Position numbers and translations under genes: made by a program. A DNA stretch of 7,260 bases from Acidobacteriota bacterium (GTDB lineage Bacteria > Acidobacteriota > Terriglobia > Terriglobales > Acidobacteriaceae), in assembly GCA_021778875.1 (NCBI GenBank), contig JAJYBT010000113.1, positions 1 through 7,260 on the forward strand, in the 5' to 3' direction. Below are positions 1 to 7,084 of the stretch, in pieces. Position 1 is the stretch's first letter. Each line of letters begins with the position of its first letter. Below the pieces are notes generated by a model. The model was not told the DNA's origin. It was given only the letters and a program-made list of their open reading frames with translations, and did not search any database.

Positions 1-1701
1 TTCGGCAATCTCAACAAACGCGCCGAACTGCGCGGTGCGGAGGACCTTGCCGTGGACGACATCGCCCACGCGGTGCGCGGCGAAGAAGCTCTCCCAGACA
101 TCGGGCTGGAGCTGCTTGATGCCGAGGCTCAGGCGGCGGTTCTGCGGCTCAACGCCGAGGACGACAGCCTTGACCTTCTCGCCCTTCTTCACCACTTCAG
201 AAGGATGCTTGACGCGCTTGGTCCAGCTGAGGTTGGAGACGTGCACCAGACCGTCGATGCCATCTTCGATTTCGATGAAGGCGCCGAAGTCGGTGAGGTT
301 GCGGACGCGACCCTCGACCACGGTTCCGGCCGGGTAGCGCTCGCTGAGGTTCTCCCACGGGTTCTCCAGGAGCTGCTTCATGCCGAGAGAGATGCGGCGG
401 TCGGCGGGGTTCACGCTGAGAACCACGGTGTCGACCTCGTCGCCCGGCTTGACCAGCTTGGAGGGGTGCTTGAGGCGCTTGGACCAGGTCATCTCAGAGA
501 GGTGCACGAGGCCCTCGATGCCCTGCTCCAGCTCGACGAACGCGCCGTAGTCGGTGACGGAAAGAACGCGGCCGTGGACGTGCGCGCCGACGGGGTAACG
601 CTCGGAGGCATCGAGCCACGGATCAGGCGTGAGCTGCTTGAAGCCCAGCGAGACGCGCTGCTTGTCCTTGTCGAACTTGAGCACCTTGACCTGGATCTCG
701 TCGCCGACGTTGACCAGATCGCGGGGATGCGTGAGGCGGCCCCAGCTCATATCCGTGATGTGGAGCAGGCCGTCGATGCCGCCGAGGTCAACGAACGCAC
801 CGTAGTCGGTAAGGTTCTTGACCGTGCCGGTGAGGACAGCGCCCTCGCCCAGATGCTCCATGGTCTTGGAGCGCTTGGAGTTCTGCTCTTCCTCGAGGAT
901 CTCCTTGCGGCTGACGACCACGTTGCCGCGCTTCTTGTTCAGCTTGATGACGCGGACTTCAATCTGCTGGCCGAGGTAGCCGTCGAGGTTGCGGACGGGG
1001 CGAATCTCAAGCTGCGAGCCGGGCAGGAAGGCCTTCAGGCCGATATCGACGGTGAGGCCGCCCTTGACGCGGCTGACGACCGTGCCCATGACGGGGGTCT
1101 TATCGTTGGCGGCCTTCTCAATGGAGTCCCACACGCGCAGGCGCTGGGCCTTTTCATAGCTGACGAGGTAGCCACCCTCGGGCTCCTCGCGCTCGATTAC
1201 CACGTCAATGGGTTCGCCGGGCTGGAACTTGACGGCGCCGGTGTGGTCCACAACCTGCTCGAGGGGCACGAGGCCCTCGGACTTGAGACCCACATCGACG
1301 ACGAGATACTTCTCAGTCTGCTTGATGACCGTGCCGGAGACGACCTTGTCGCCATAGGCCTCGACGGCGGCGGCTTCCGCAGCCTGCTCGCGCTCAAAGG
1401 CCTCAAGGGCGGCGGAGAAGTCTTCCATGGAGTCCATGCCGTGTTCAGCCGACTTGTCGAACTCAGAGGCTGCTGCTGCAGCGTCCGGCTCCGGGGTCTG
1501 TGCCTCGGATTGAGCCTGGGCTGCAGGTTGGGAAGGGGCATCGGCGTCCAGCGCGGGTGAAGCGACTGCTTCGGCGGTCTCGGGGTTGGACGTGGATTCG
1601 GGCGAGGGCTGATCAACAGCCGCCGCAGGTTCGAGCGTGGGAGTTTCCAATTCGGTGTTCAGGGTTATGCTCTCGGGTTCGGGATTGAGGACGTTTGCCA
1701 T
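1..1701 (-). CDS. rpsA: 30S ribosomal protein S1 (3' end beyond the left edge)
   Basis: Ribosomal protein S1 binds mRNA on the small subunit and helps load it for translation. The minus-strand frame opens at ATG 1701 ([10 protein letters not shown]...) and stays open for 567 codons to the window edge. The start follows a GGAG motif 8 nt upstream. Residues 1-116 are a low-complexity Ala/Pro/Ser/acidic extension. OB-fold S1 domains then follow at about 117-185, 202-266, 287-356, 372-443 and 458-530, with a sixth beginning near 546 and cut off. Domains 3 to 6 show the typical GxVxxxxxxGAFVxL signature (for example TDYGAFVDL at 298-306 and TDFGAFIEI at 470-478) and end in SLGxKQ. Domains 1 and 2 are more divergent, as expected for the ribosome-anchoring half. 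E. coli S1 is 557 aa with six domains; this one is longer because of the N-terminal extension. Identification is very secure; total length is unknown. Confidence 0.97.
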   Translation of the reverse strand, partial: MANVLNPEPESITLNTELETPTLEPAAAVDQPSPESTSNPETAEAVASPALDADAPSQPAAQAQSEAQTPEPDAAAAASEFDKSAEHGMDSMEDFSAALEAFEREQAAEAAAVEAYGDKVVSGTVIKQTEKYLVVDVGLKSEGLVPLEQVVDHTGAVKFQPGEPIDVVIEREEPEGGYLVSYEKAQRLRVWDSIEKAANDKTPVMGTVVSRVKGGLTVDIGLKAFLPGSQLEIRPVRNLDGYLGQQIEVRVIKLNKKRGNVVVSRKEILEEEQNSKRSKTMEHLGEGAVLTGTVKNLTDYGAFVDLGGIDGLLHITDMSWGRLTHPRDLVNVGDEIQVKVLKFDKDKQRVSLGFKQLTPDPWLDASERYPVGAHVHGRVLSVTDYGAFVELEQGIEGLVHLSEMTWSKRLKHPSKLVKPGDEVDTVVLSVNPADRRISLGMKQLLENPWENLSERYPAGTVVEGRVRNLTDFGAFIEIEDGIDGLVHVSNLSWTKRVKHPSEVVKKGEKVKAVVLGVEPQNRRLSLGIKQLQPDVWESFFAAHRVGDVVHGKVLRTAQFGAFVEIAE

Positions 1702-1980
1702 TGCTGCCGCTCCGGGATTCCTTGGGACCCAGGACGAACTGCGGTGTCCTTGGGGTGGCATCTGCGCTGCGCTAGCCGTCAACGAGGATTGCCAGAGGCC
1801 GGTTCCCTGCCTTGCAGCCCAGGAAGTAAATCGCTGTGAGCCTGGAGTCGTCTACAGAGACAAGGCTCCCCGCCGCCGGAGCGGGATGGGGTGGCGACTC
1901 GTCTCCTGGGTAACACCAGGCGCAATGGCTGGTTGGAGGGCGGCCGCAGCTTTGTGCCGGAATCCGCGCACAGAGCTACG
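1702..1980 (-). promoter_or_regulatory. Long rpsA 5' leader with possible stem-loops
   Basis: If transcription starts near 1980, as the upstream promoter-like sequence suggests, rpsA has an untranslated leader of about 280 nt. No convincing reading frame is seen in it. Local inverted repeats visible by eye are: AGGAC (1731-1735) with GTCCT (1746-1750), extended by CCC/GGG across a one-base bulge to span 1728-1754; GAGCCT (1838-1843) with AGGCTC (1863-1868), enclosing a GTCT/AGAC mini-hairpin (1850-1853 and 1858-1861); and CCTGG (1905-1909) with CCAGG (1916-1920). The first lies just upstream of the GGAG ribosome-binding site. S1 is known to repress its own translation through a folded leader in gammaproteobacteria, so autoregulation is a reasonable inference here, but it is unproven and the structures are short. 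Confidence 0.4.
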
Positions 1981-1986
1981 CTTGCA

Positions 1987-2016
1987 AGTTTAGCAATGCA
2001 CGCTTAGCAGCGTCAA
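1987..2016 (-). promoter_or_regulatory. Likely rpsA promoter
   Basis: On the minus strand, TTGACG (2016-2011) is followed after 18 nt by TAAACT (1992-1987). This is a five-of-six match to the sigma-70 -35 box and a four-of-six match to the -10 box at acceptable spacing. It lies about 290 nt upstream of the S1 start, in the region shared with the divergent HIT gene. The call is by eye; no transcription start is known. Confidence 0.45.
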
Positions 2017-2102
2017 CGCAATGAGTTGGCGAAACCGGGCGGCGGAAGAGATTGCCACGGGATTTTCACACAAAAGGCTGCAAATGCATTTTCCCCCGGA
2101 TT

Positions 2103-2132
2103 GCCGCCGCGGGCGGCGGGAGCTTCTATACT
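2103..2132 (+). promoter_or_regulatory. Possible promoter and GC-rich dyad for the HIT gene
   Basis: TATACT at 2127-2132 is a good -10 box, 21 nt before the HIT gene's ATG. No good -35 hexamer sits at normal spacing; TTGCCG at 2101-2106 would need a 20-nt spacer. The -35 position is instead occupied by a perfect inverted repeat, GCCGCC (2103-2108) and GGCGGC (2112-2117) with a 3-nt centre. If the -10 is real, the mRNA leader would be only about 15 nt. Confidence 0.35.
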
Positions 2133-2153
2133 GGTGTGAACGGCACCGCGAAG

Positions 2154-2717
2154 ATGGATCACCTTTGGACTCCCTGGCGTTTTACGTATGTGACTGCAGC
2201 AGACGGAGCTACGCGCCCCGGCGTGCCGGCGCGGCTGGCCGACTGGCCGGGCGATCTGGGCTGCGTGTTCTGCAACCTTGTGGCCTCCATTGACTACGCC
2301 ATTGCCCACGGCATGGCCGCGGAGCAGGCGGAAGAGGCCGGCGGGCTGGTGGTGCGCGGAAAATTTTGCTACATCTGCCTGAACGCGTATCCGTACACCT
2401 CGGGCCACGTGATGGTGCTGCCCTACGCGCACCTGGACCGGCTGGCCGCGCTGCCGCAGGAGACCGCCCACGAGATGATGGACCTGGCTCAGCAGACAGA
2501 GCGCGTGCTGGAATCGATCTATCGGCCGCAGGGGCTGAACTTTGGCATGAACCTGGGCCGGGCCGGAGGCGCGGGCGTGGCCGGACACCTGCATCTGCAC
2601 GCGCTGCCGCGCTGGGCGGGCGACACGAACTTCATGACCACGATTGGCGAGACCCGCGTGCTGCCCGAGGATTTGCCGACAACATGGAAACGGATGCGGG
2701 CGGCATTTGCTAGTTAG
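2154..2717 (+). CDS. HIT-family protein, Ap4A phosphorylase/hydrolase-like
   Basis: This is a 187-aa histidine-triad protein of the branch that acts on dinucleoside polyphosphates such as Ap4A. The triad HLHLHAL is at residues 145-151, and His147 is expected to be the nucleotide-transferring residue. Other family marks are the N-terminal LWTPWR (4-9), a CVFC pair (37-40) that may bind a metal, GLVVRGK (64-70), LNAYPYTSGHVMVLPY (76-91), GLNFGMNLG (127-135) and PRWAGDTNF (152-160). The overall pattern resembles my recollection of the mycobacterial Ap4A phosphorylase Rv2613c. The frame is open upstream to an ATG at 2052, but the ATG at 2154 was chosen: MDHLWTPWR matches the family's usual N-terminus, and the likely -10 box lies inside the longer version. 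No clear Shine-Dalgarno sequence precedes it. It is a lone gene, divergent from rpsA and convergent with rmuC. The exact substrate is not certain. Confidence 0.9.
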   Translation: MDHLWTPWRFTYVTAADGATRPGVPARLADWPGDLGCVFCNLVASIDYAIAHGMAAEQAEEAGGLVVRGKFCYICLNAYPYTSGHVMVLPYAHLDRLAALPQETAHEMMDLAQQTERVLESIYRPQGLNFGMNLGRAGGAGVAGHLHLHALPRWAGDTNFMTTIGETRVLPEDLPTTWKRMRAAFAS

Positions 2718-2771
2718 CGAGTCAGCTGGTCAGCTGGTCAGCGAGTTAGCAAGTCGGCAAGTTGGCGGCTA
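2708..2771. repeat. Degenerate 8-bp tandem repeat between convergent stop codons
   Basis: From 2708 the sequence reads as eight consecutive 8-mers: TGCTAGTT, AGCGAGTC, AGCTGGTC, AGCTGGTC, AGCGAGTT, AGCAAGTC, GGCAAGTT, GGCGGCTA. The consensus is RGCNRGTY; the first seven units share GC at positions 2-3 and GT at 6-7, and the last is only a partial match. The array begins in the last codons of the HIT gene, contains its TAG (2715-2717), and ends on the TAG of rmuC (2771-2769 on the minus strand). No T-tract terminator is present in this gap. A weak CAGCT-GGTC-AGCTG hairpin could form at 2723-2736. Confidence 0.8.
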
Positions 2772-4247
2772 GGTTGTGGGGCCGGAGGCTTCTTCTTCGC
2801 CGGCGACGAGATAGGGCAGGGACGCATCCGCGTCTGCGCGGTCGAGCAGATTTTTCGGCAGCGATTTCGCGGAACGAATGCCAAGCTGCTTGAGCATCTC
2901 CACCTGCCGCACCAGATTCCCACGGCCTTCGGTCAGCTTCTTCATGGCATTGGTGTAGCTCTGGTCCGTCTTGCGCAGGCTGTCGCCGATGGACTCCATG
3001 TCGCTGACAAAGCCCACGAATTTGTCGTAGAGTTCCGCACCGCGCTCCATGACTTCGCGCACGTTGCGCACCTGGCGCTCCTGCTGCCAGAGGTTATCGA
3101 CGATACGAATGACAAAGAGCAGCGTGGTGGGGCCGACGAGGAGCACCTCCTTCTCATACGCATAGCGCCAGAGGGATTCATCTTCGCGCAGAGCGGCGAG
3201 GAAGGCCGGCTCAATGGGAATGAACATGACGACGAAGTCGGGCGTTTCGATCGCGTTGATCTTGTGATACCGGCGCTGAGCCAGCTCATCGACATGCGCG
3301 CGAACACTGGCAAGATGGCGCTTGACGGCGGCTTTGCGCTCCTCGTCGGACTCGGCGTTGGCGGAGTCGGCGTAGGCGTTGAGCGAGACCTTGGAGTCAA
3401 GGATGAGATGCCGGCCGCCGGGCAGGTTGACGATGACGTCGGGCCGCGACTTTCGCTGCTTATCGTCCCCGTCGCCCGCGGCGTCAAAGGTTTCCTGCAC
3501 GCGGAACTGCTCGCCCTCGCGCAGGCCGGCCTTTTCCAGCAGGTTGCGCGCGATGAGTTCGCCCCAGTCGCCCTGCGTTTTGGCGGAGCCGCGCAGCGCG
3601 GTGGTCAGGTTGTGTGCCTCAGCGGACAACTGCTGATTGAGCCCGCTGAGCGTGCCGATGAGCGTCTTGAGCTCGGTGACGCCGGAGGTGGAATCGAGCT
3701 GCACCTTCTCGACTTTCTCGCGGAACTCCTTGAGTTGATCGCGCAGCGGCTGAAGCTCTTTCTGGCTGGCCTCAGAGAACGACTTTGATTTTTGATCGAG
3801 AACGTCTGCGGCGAGAGCCTGAAACTGGTTGGCGAGAGCCTGCCGGGCGTTGTCCAGCAGCGCCAGCTTTTCCGCCAGATTTTTCTGCTCGTTGTCGAGT
3901 TTGGTGTTGAGTTCGGCGATGGTTCTGGCGGCCTTGCTTGCCTCCTCGCTCCGGGCCTGGAGTTCGCGGTTCAGGCTGTTCTTCTCTTCGGCCAGTTGGG
4001 CGATGGTCTTTTCGCGTTCTGCGGCGAGGGACTCAAAACCGGCGCGGGCGGCGGACTGGGCGCGGACCTGCTCAAGCTGCTGCCGGACGGTGCCCAGCTC
4101 GGCGCTGATCGCGGCGGCATTCTGCTCAACCAGGGACTTTTCCGCGCGGGCGGAGTTGACCTCAGCCTGTGCGGCGAGGCCGCGCATCCGGTAGCCAAGA
4201 AAGATTCCCACGAGAACGGCAAGTACGGCGACGATGGCCAGAGTCAT
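2769..4247 (-). CDS. rmuC: RmuC family DNA recombination protein
   Basis: This 492-aa protein belongs to the RmuC (DUF195) family. In E. coli, RmuC limits inversions at short inverted repeats and is thought to be a membrane-anchored, nuclease-like protein. Residues 2-18 form one hydrophobic membrane segment (TLAIVAVLAVLVGIFLG). Residues about 24-190 are a long, charged coiled coil. The RmuC domain covers about 200-460, with GDWGE (226-230), RPDVIVNLPGG (268-278), LDSKVSLNAY (283-292), MFIPIEPAFL (341-350), VGPTTLL (371-377), NLWQQERQ (385-392) and AMKKLTEGRGN (434-444). E230, D270, D284 and K286 fit the PD-(D/E)xK nuclease pattern. The frame is open far upstream to 4598, but the ATG at 4247 was chosen because it puts the membrane helix at the N-terminus, has GAGGAA 9 nt upstream (4262-4257), and gives a length close to the 475 aa of the E. 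coli protein. It stands alone, convergent with the HIT gene. Confidence 0.95.
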   Translation of the reverse strand: MTLAIVAVLAVLVGIFLGYRMRGLAAQAEVNSARAEKSLVEQNAAAISAELGTVRQQLEQVRAQSAARAGFESLAAEREKTIAQLAEEKNSLNRELQARSEEASKAARTIAELNTKLDNEQKNLAEKLALLDNARQALANQFQALAADVLDQKSKSFSEASQKELQPLRDQLKEFREKVEKVQLDSTSGVTELKTLIGTLSGLNQQLSAEAHNLTTALRGSAKTQGDWGELIARNLLEKAGLREGEQFRVQETFDAAGDGDDKQRKSRPDVIVNLPGGRHLILDSKVSLNAYADSANAESDEERKAAVKRHLASVRAHVDELAQRRYHKINAIETPDFVVMFIPIEPAFLAALREDESLWRYAYEKEVLLVGPTTLLFVIRIVDNLWQQERQVRNVREVMERGAELYDKFVGFVSDMESIGDSLRKTDQSYTNAMKKLTEGRGNLVRQVEMLKQLGIRSAKSLPKNLLDRADADASLPYLVAGEEEASGPTT

Positions 4248-4364
4248 GAGCCCAATTTCCTCTTCGCCTAATGTACGCCTTCCGGCTGTGCAATTCCGGG
4301 TGGATTTGGGGGAATTTGTGTGGAATGGAGCGGAAAATGGGCATGGCGTCTTTCGGCCCGGGAC

Positions 4365-4395
4365 AAAGGCGTTCTTTCCAGACGGATACGCCTTT
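4365..4395. repeat. 8-bp perfect inverted repeat upstream of acpP
   Basis: AAAGGCGT (4365-4372) and ACGCCTTT (4388-4395) are perfect inverted arms separated by 15 nt. Neither strand has a T-tract after the second arm, so it is not a standard intrinsic terminator. It lies about 70 nt upstream of the likely acpP -35 box and about 120 nt upstream of the rmuC start. It could be a protein-binding dyad, an RNA hairpin or chance. Confidence 0.45.
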
Positions 4396-4462
4396 ACACG
4401 CCCCCAGCCGCCCGGTAGACTTGGAGTTTCGGGGCCATGCGCATCTTTATTGGCGCGGTGGT

Positions 4463-4491
4463 TGTGTTCCCCTGCCGCGTACCGGTATTGT
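4463..4491 (+). promoter_or_regulatory. Likely acpP-fabF promoter
   Basis: TTGTGT (4463-4468) and TATTGT (4486-4491) are separated by the ideal 17 nt. The matches to the sigma-70 consensus are three and four of six. A start near 4498 would give a leader of about 69 nt carrying the GAGGAG ribosome-binding site. The call is by eye only. Confidence 0.45.
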
Positions 4492-4566
4492 AGGCAGACG
4501 GAACAGTGAAAAATCTGGAGCCCCGGAGCAAACCGGAAGTTCCGCAGGAAACGAGGAGAAGCACGC

Positions 4567-4815
4567 ATGGCTGTAGAAGAAAAGGTAAAGCAGATCATCG
4601 TCGAGCAGTTGCAGGTGGACGAGGCAGAAGTGACCCCGGGCGCAAGCTTTCAGGAAGACTTGGGCGCGGACTCGCTGGACGTGGTCGAGCTGGTGATGCA
4701 GTTTGAAGAGGCCTTTGACCTGGAGATTCCGGACGAGGACGCCGAGAAGATCAAGACCGTCAAGGACGCGATCGATTACATCGAGAAGAACGAAAAGACC
4801 GCGAAAGGCAAGTAA
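4567..4815 (+). CDS. acpP: Acyl carrier protein
   Basis: AcpP is the small acidic cytoplasmic protein that carries growing fatty-acyl chains on a phosphopantetheine arm. The product is 82 aa, close to the usual 77-80. The attachment motif [12 protein letters not shown] is at residues 33-44, with Ser36 as the modified residue. The downstream helix [19 protein letters not shown], typical of type II ACPs, follows at 47-65. The protein is strongly acidic, with a short lysine-rich tail ([10 protein letters not shown]). ATG 4567 has a strong GAGGAG 8 nt upstream. The gene is first in a two-gene unit with fabF, which starts 3 nt after its TAA. Confidence 0.97.
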   Translation: MAVEEKVKQIIVEQLQVDEAEVTPGASFQEDLGADSLDVVELVMQFEEAFDLEIPDEDAEKIKTVKDAIDYIEKNEKTAKGK

Positions 4816-4818
4816 CTG

Positions 4819-6066
4819 GTGAATCGTAGAGTTGTCATCACCGGCCTGGGGCTGGTGTGCGGTGTGGGCAACACCGCTCCCGAGGTGTGGCGGCAGCTGC
4901 TGGCCGGGGCCAGCGGCATGGCTCCTATTCAGGGGTTTGACACAACGGGATTCCCTGTAACGTTTGCCGCCGAGGTCAAGAACTTTGACCCGCTGAACTT
5001 TGTGGACAAGAAGGAAGCGCGCAAGATGGGGCGCTTCATCCACTTTGCCTTTGCCGCAACACACGAAGCCATTACGCAGTCGGGCCTGGAGATCACCCCG
5101 GAGATCGCCGACCGCGTGGGCGTGTTTATCGGCTCAGGCATCGGCGGCTTTGAGATTATCGAGCGCGAGCACTCGAACCTGCTGCAGGGCGGGCCGCGCA
5201 AGATTTCACCCTTCTTTATCCCGGCGGCGATTGTGAACATGGCGGCCGGGCAACTGAGTATCCGCTACGGCGCCAAGGGACCGATCTCCGCGACGGCGAC
5301 GGCATGCGCGACGAGTGCCAACTCGATTGGCGACTCGGTGCGCATGATCCTGCACGGCGACGCGGACGTGATGATTGCAGGCGGGGCCGAGGCCGCGGTG
5401 ACGCCGCTTTCGGTGGGCGGGTTCGCATCCATGCGTGCTCTCTCAACCCGCAACGACGACCCCACGCGCGCCAGCCGCCCGTTCGACAAGAATCGCGACG
5501 GCTTTGTGATTGGCGAGGGCGCCGGCATCCTGATTCTGGAGGAGCTGGAGTTTGCCAAGGCACGCGGCGCAACGATTCTGGCCGAGGTGATTGGCTACGG
5601 CATGAGCGCGGACGCCTATCACATGACCGGCATTGCGCCGGAGGGCCAGGGGGCACAGCGCAGCATGCGCGCGGCACTGAAGGATGCAGGCATTGCTCCG
5701 GAAGCCGTGGGCTATGTGAACGCGCACGCCACCTCAACCCCGGCCGGCGACGGCAATGAGTCGCGGGCGATTGAACTGGTGTTTGGCGAGCACGCACTGA
5801 GCGGCAAGCTGAAGGTGAGCGCTACCAAGTCCATGACCGGCCACCTGCTGGGCGGCGCGGGCGGACTGGAGGCCGGCATTACCGTGCTGGCACTGCAGAA
5901 CCAGATGCTGCCCCCGACGATCAACCTGGAAGAGGCCGACCCGGAGTGCCGTCTGGATTACGTGCCGAACAAGGCCATTCCGTACAACTTTGACGTGGCG
6001 CTCTCCAACTCGTTCGGCTTTGGCGGCATTAACGCCACGCTGATTATGCGGCGCTGGACGGAGTAG
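4819..6066 (+). CDS. fabF: Beta-ketoacyl-ACP synthase II
   Basis: FabF condenses malonyl-ACP with acyl-ACP in the elongation steps of type II fatty-acid synthesis. The product is 415 aa, the family's normal length. It has the N-terminal RRVVITGLGLVCGVGN (3-18), the nucleophile Cys163 in TATACATSAN (159-168), His303 in NAHATSTPAGD (301-311), Lys337 in SATKSMTGH (334-342) and His342 in the same motif. The glycine-rich SNSFGFGGINATL (396-408) near the C-terminus is also typical. All catalytic residues are present. The start is GTG at 4819, only 3 nt after the acpP stop, and no in-frame ATG lies near it. The likely ribosome-binding sequence, AAAGG at 4804-4808, lies inside the end of acpP, which suggests translational coupling. 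FabF is preferred over FabB from the overall motifs and the acpP-fabF gene order. Confidence 0.96.
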   Translation: MNRRVVITGLGLVCGVGNTAPEVWRQLLAGASGMAPIQGFDTTGFPVTFAAEVKNFDPLNFVDKKEARKMGRFIHFAFAATHEAITQSGLEITPEIADRVGVFIGSGIGGFEIIEREHSNLLQGGPRKISPFFIPAAIVNMAAGQLSIRYGAKGPISATATACATSANSIGDSVRMILHGDADVMIAGGAEAAVTPLSVGGFASMRALSTRNDDPTRASRPFDKNRDGFVIGEGAGILILEELEFAKARGATILAEVIGYGMSADAYHMTGIAPEGQGAQRSMRAALKDAGIAPEAVGYVNAHATSTPAGDGNESRAIELVFGEHALSGKLKVSATKSMTGHLLGGAGGLEAGITVLALQNQMLPPTINLEEADPECRLDYVPNKAIPYNFDVALSNSFGFGGINATLIMRRWTE

Positions 6067-6092
6067 ACAAGACCGCTTTCCAACACAAGAAC

Positions 6093-6126
6093 AAGCGCGG
6101 AGCCGCAACGCTCCGCGCTTTTTTTT
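6093..6126 (+). terminator. Intrinsic terminator of acpP-fabF
   Basis: A perfect 11-bp stem, AAGCGCGGAGC (6093-6103) and GCTCCGCGCTT (6110-6120), encloses a 6-nt loop and runs into eight T residues (6119-6126). It begins 27 nt after the fabF stop. On the minus strand the second arm is not followed by a T-run, so it mainly serves the plus strand. Confidence 0.95.
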
Positions 6127-6156
6127 ATTGTCTGCGGCAACAGCCGCTGGTTTGCG

Positions 6157-6918
6157 TCAGCCGGTGATGAGCGCGATGCCAACGCGCAGCACGGTGAAGG
6201 CGAACCACCAGCAGAAGACCGTGGCATAACCGGCGCTGCGCTTTTTGCCGGCTACAGCGGCAAGGCCAATGGAGAGCAGGATGGCCACCCAGAGATTCAC
6301 GATGTCGATTTGCGTGAGCAGGACGTAGAGCGCCTTGTTGGTCTCTTCAAAGGAGAGGTAGTAGGCGATGTTGGTGCCCACGTAGTTCTGCAGCATGAAG
6401 GACTCCGGGGCGATGCCGACAAAGAGCGCAATGGTGGCGAGAAGCGGCTTGAAGATCATGGGCAGGCTGGCGTAGAAGTACACAGCCAGCACCGCGCCGA
6501 AGCTGGCCTGGGCGCCGAAGGCAAAGTTGACCGTGCCCCACAGAATGGCCGCCACCACAAGCGCCATGAGGATAAAGAGAACGGGGCCGGCCGCGGCGGA
6601 GACCTCAGTGGAGATAGCGGTGATTCTAAGGGCGCTTGCCCGCTGATCTTCCGGCAGCTGATCGATTCTTTCAGCCTGCTTGGGATTCATGCGGATCATG
6701 TTCTCTGCCGCGCGGGACCAGCCGACCCGCATGCTGATGCCGGCGAAGAGCATGTAGCTGAAGACAATGCCAATGAGAAACGGCAGCCACCAGCTGCGAT
6801 TGCCGCGCCGGATGTCCTCAAAGGTACGCGAGGGCGCGGTGAAGGCGTTGGAGACGCGCTCCCACTGGGAGAGTCCGGGCTTGGGCTCGGCAGGAACTGG
6901 AAGGGTTGGATCGCTCAT
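6157..6918 (-). CDS. Yip1-family integral membrane protein
   Basis: This is a 253-aa predicted inner-membrane protein resembling the bacterial Yip1 domain family, whose function is poorly known. The N-terminus (1-40) is soluble and Pro-rich, then enters the typical FTAPSRTFEDIRRGNRSWWLPF (26-47). Hydrophobic segments lie at about 44-62, 108-130, 138-168 (probably one long or two short helices), 206-224 and 230-250, so about five spans. Between the first two is a charged loop (about 63-107) containing MNPKQAERIDQLPEDQRA. The family commonly shows an 'F.aPs.tF' start before the first helix, as here. ATG 6918 has GGAAAGG ending 6 nt upstream. It converges with fabF, whose terminator lies between them, and it follows another minus-strand gene about 150 nt upstream. 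No catalytic motif is seen. Confidence 0.8.
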   Translation of the reverse strand: MSDPTLPVPAEPKPGLSQWERVSNAFTAPSRTFEDIRRGNRSWWLPFLIGIVFSYMLFAGISMRVGWSRAAENMIRMNPKQAERIDQLPEDQRASALRITAISTEVSAAAGPVLFILMALVVAAILWGTVNFAFGAQASFGAVLAVYFYASLPMIFKPLLATIALFVGIAPESFMLQNYVGTNIAYYLSFEETNKALYVLLTQIDIVNLWVAILLSIGLAAVAGKKRSAGYATVFCWWFAFTVLRVGIALITG

Positions 6919-7010
6919 GAGCTACCTTTCCGTGGACTGCATGGAGTTAGGCTGCGCAAAGCTGACCAGGATTGCGTGCAGGCGAAGACGCAGCCGTCGG
7001 TTCGCACGCG

Positions 7011-7016
7011 ATTGTA
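7011..7016 (-). promoter_or_regulatory. Possible -10 box for the Yip1-family gene
   Basis: TACAAT on the minus strand (7016-7011) is a good -10 hexamer about 93 nt upstream of the Yip1-family start. No recognisable -35 box is found at 16-18 nt from it. It could mean that the gene has its own promoter rather than depending on the gene upstream. Confidence 0.3.
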
Positions 7017-7056
7017 CCCCGAACGGACGGGCGATGCGTGTGACGGCGACGCCGAG

Positions 7057-7084
7057 GCACGGCCTTTGGGTTCAGCGGCCGTGC
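7057..7084 (-). other. Stem-loop spanning the stop codon of the right-edge gene
   Basis: GCACGGCC (7057-7064) and GGCCGTGC (7077-7084) form an 8-bp GC-rich stem with a 12-nt loop. The loop contains the TGA (7074-7072) of the minus-strand gene. No T-tract follows on the minus strand, so it is at best a non-canonical terminator or an mRNA 3'-end stabiliser. Confidence 0.4.

Larger units (their letters stand above)
4248..4566. other. Divergent intergenic region between rmuC and acpP
   Basis: These 319 nt hold the control signals of two divergent genes and no convincing coding region. On the rmuC side there is a ribosome-binding site (GAGGAA, 4262-4257) and a possible minus-strand -10 box, TACATT (4275-4270), without a good -35. 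In the middle lies the inverted repeat at 4365-4395. On the acpP side are the promoter at 4463-4491 and a strong GAGGAG ribosome-binding site at 4553-4558. Short frames crossing the region have no recognisable protein character. Confidence 0.6.

Noticed and set aside
52..1560. A 502-codon plus-strand open frame opposite rpsA
   Set aside because: It is the antisense shadow of the S1 gene in GC-rich DNA. The minus strand gives five clear S1 domains, while this frame has a repetitive, family-less sequence that mirrors the S1 repeats.
1637..1993. A 118-codon plus-strand open frame in the rpsA leader
   Set aside because: It overlaps the S1 start antisense, has mixed composition, and matches nothing I recognise.
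2013..2600. A 195-codon minus-strand open frame over the HIT gene
   Set aside because: It is antisense to a gene with a full set of HIT motifs and has no recognisable protein features.
4248..4598. Upstream extension of rmuC to 4598
   Set aside because: It would bury the N-terminal membrane helix behind 117 residues without domain character and would run across the acpP promoter and start. The ATG at 4247 has a good ribosome-binding site.
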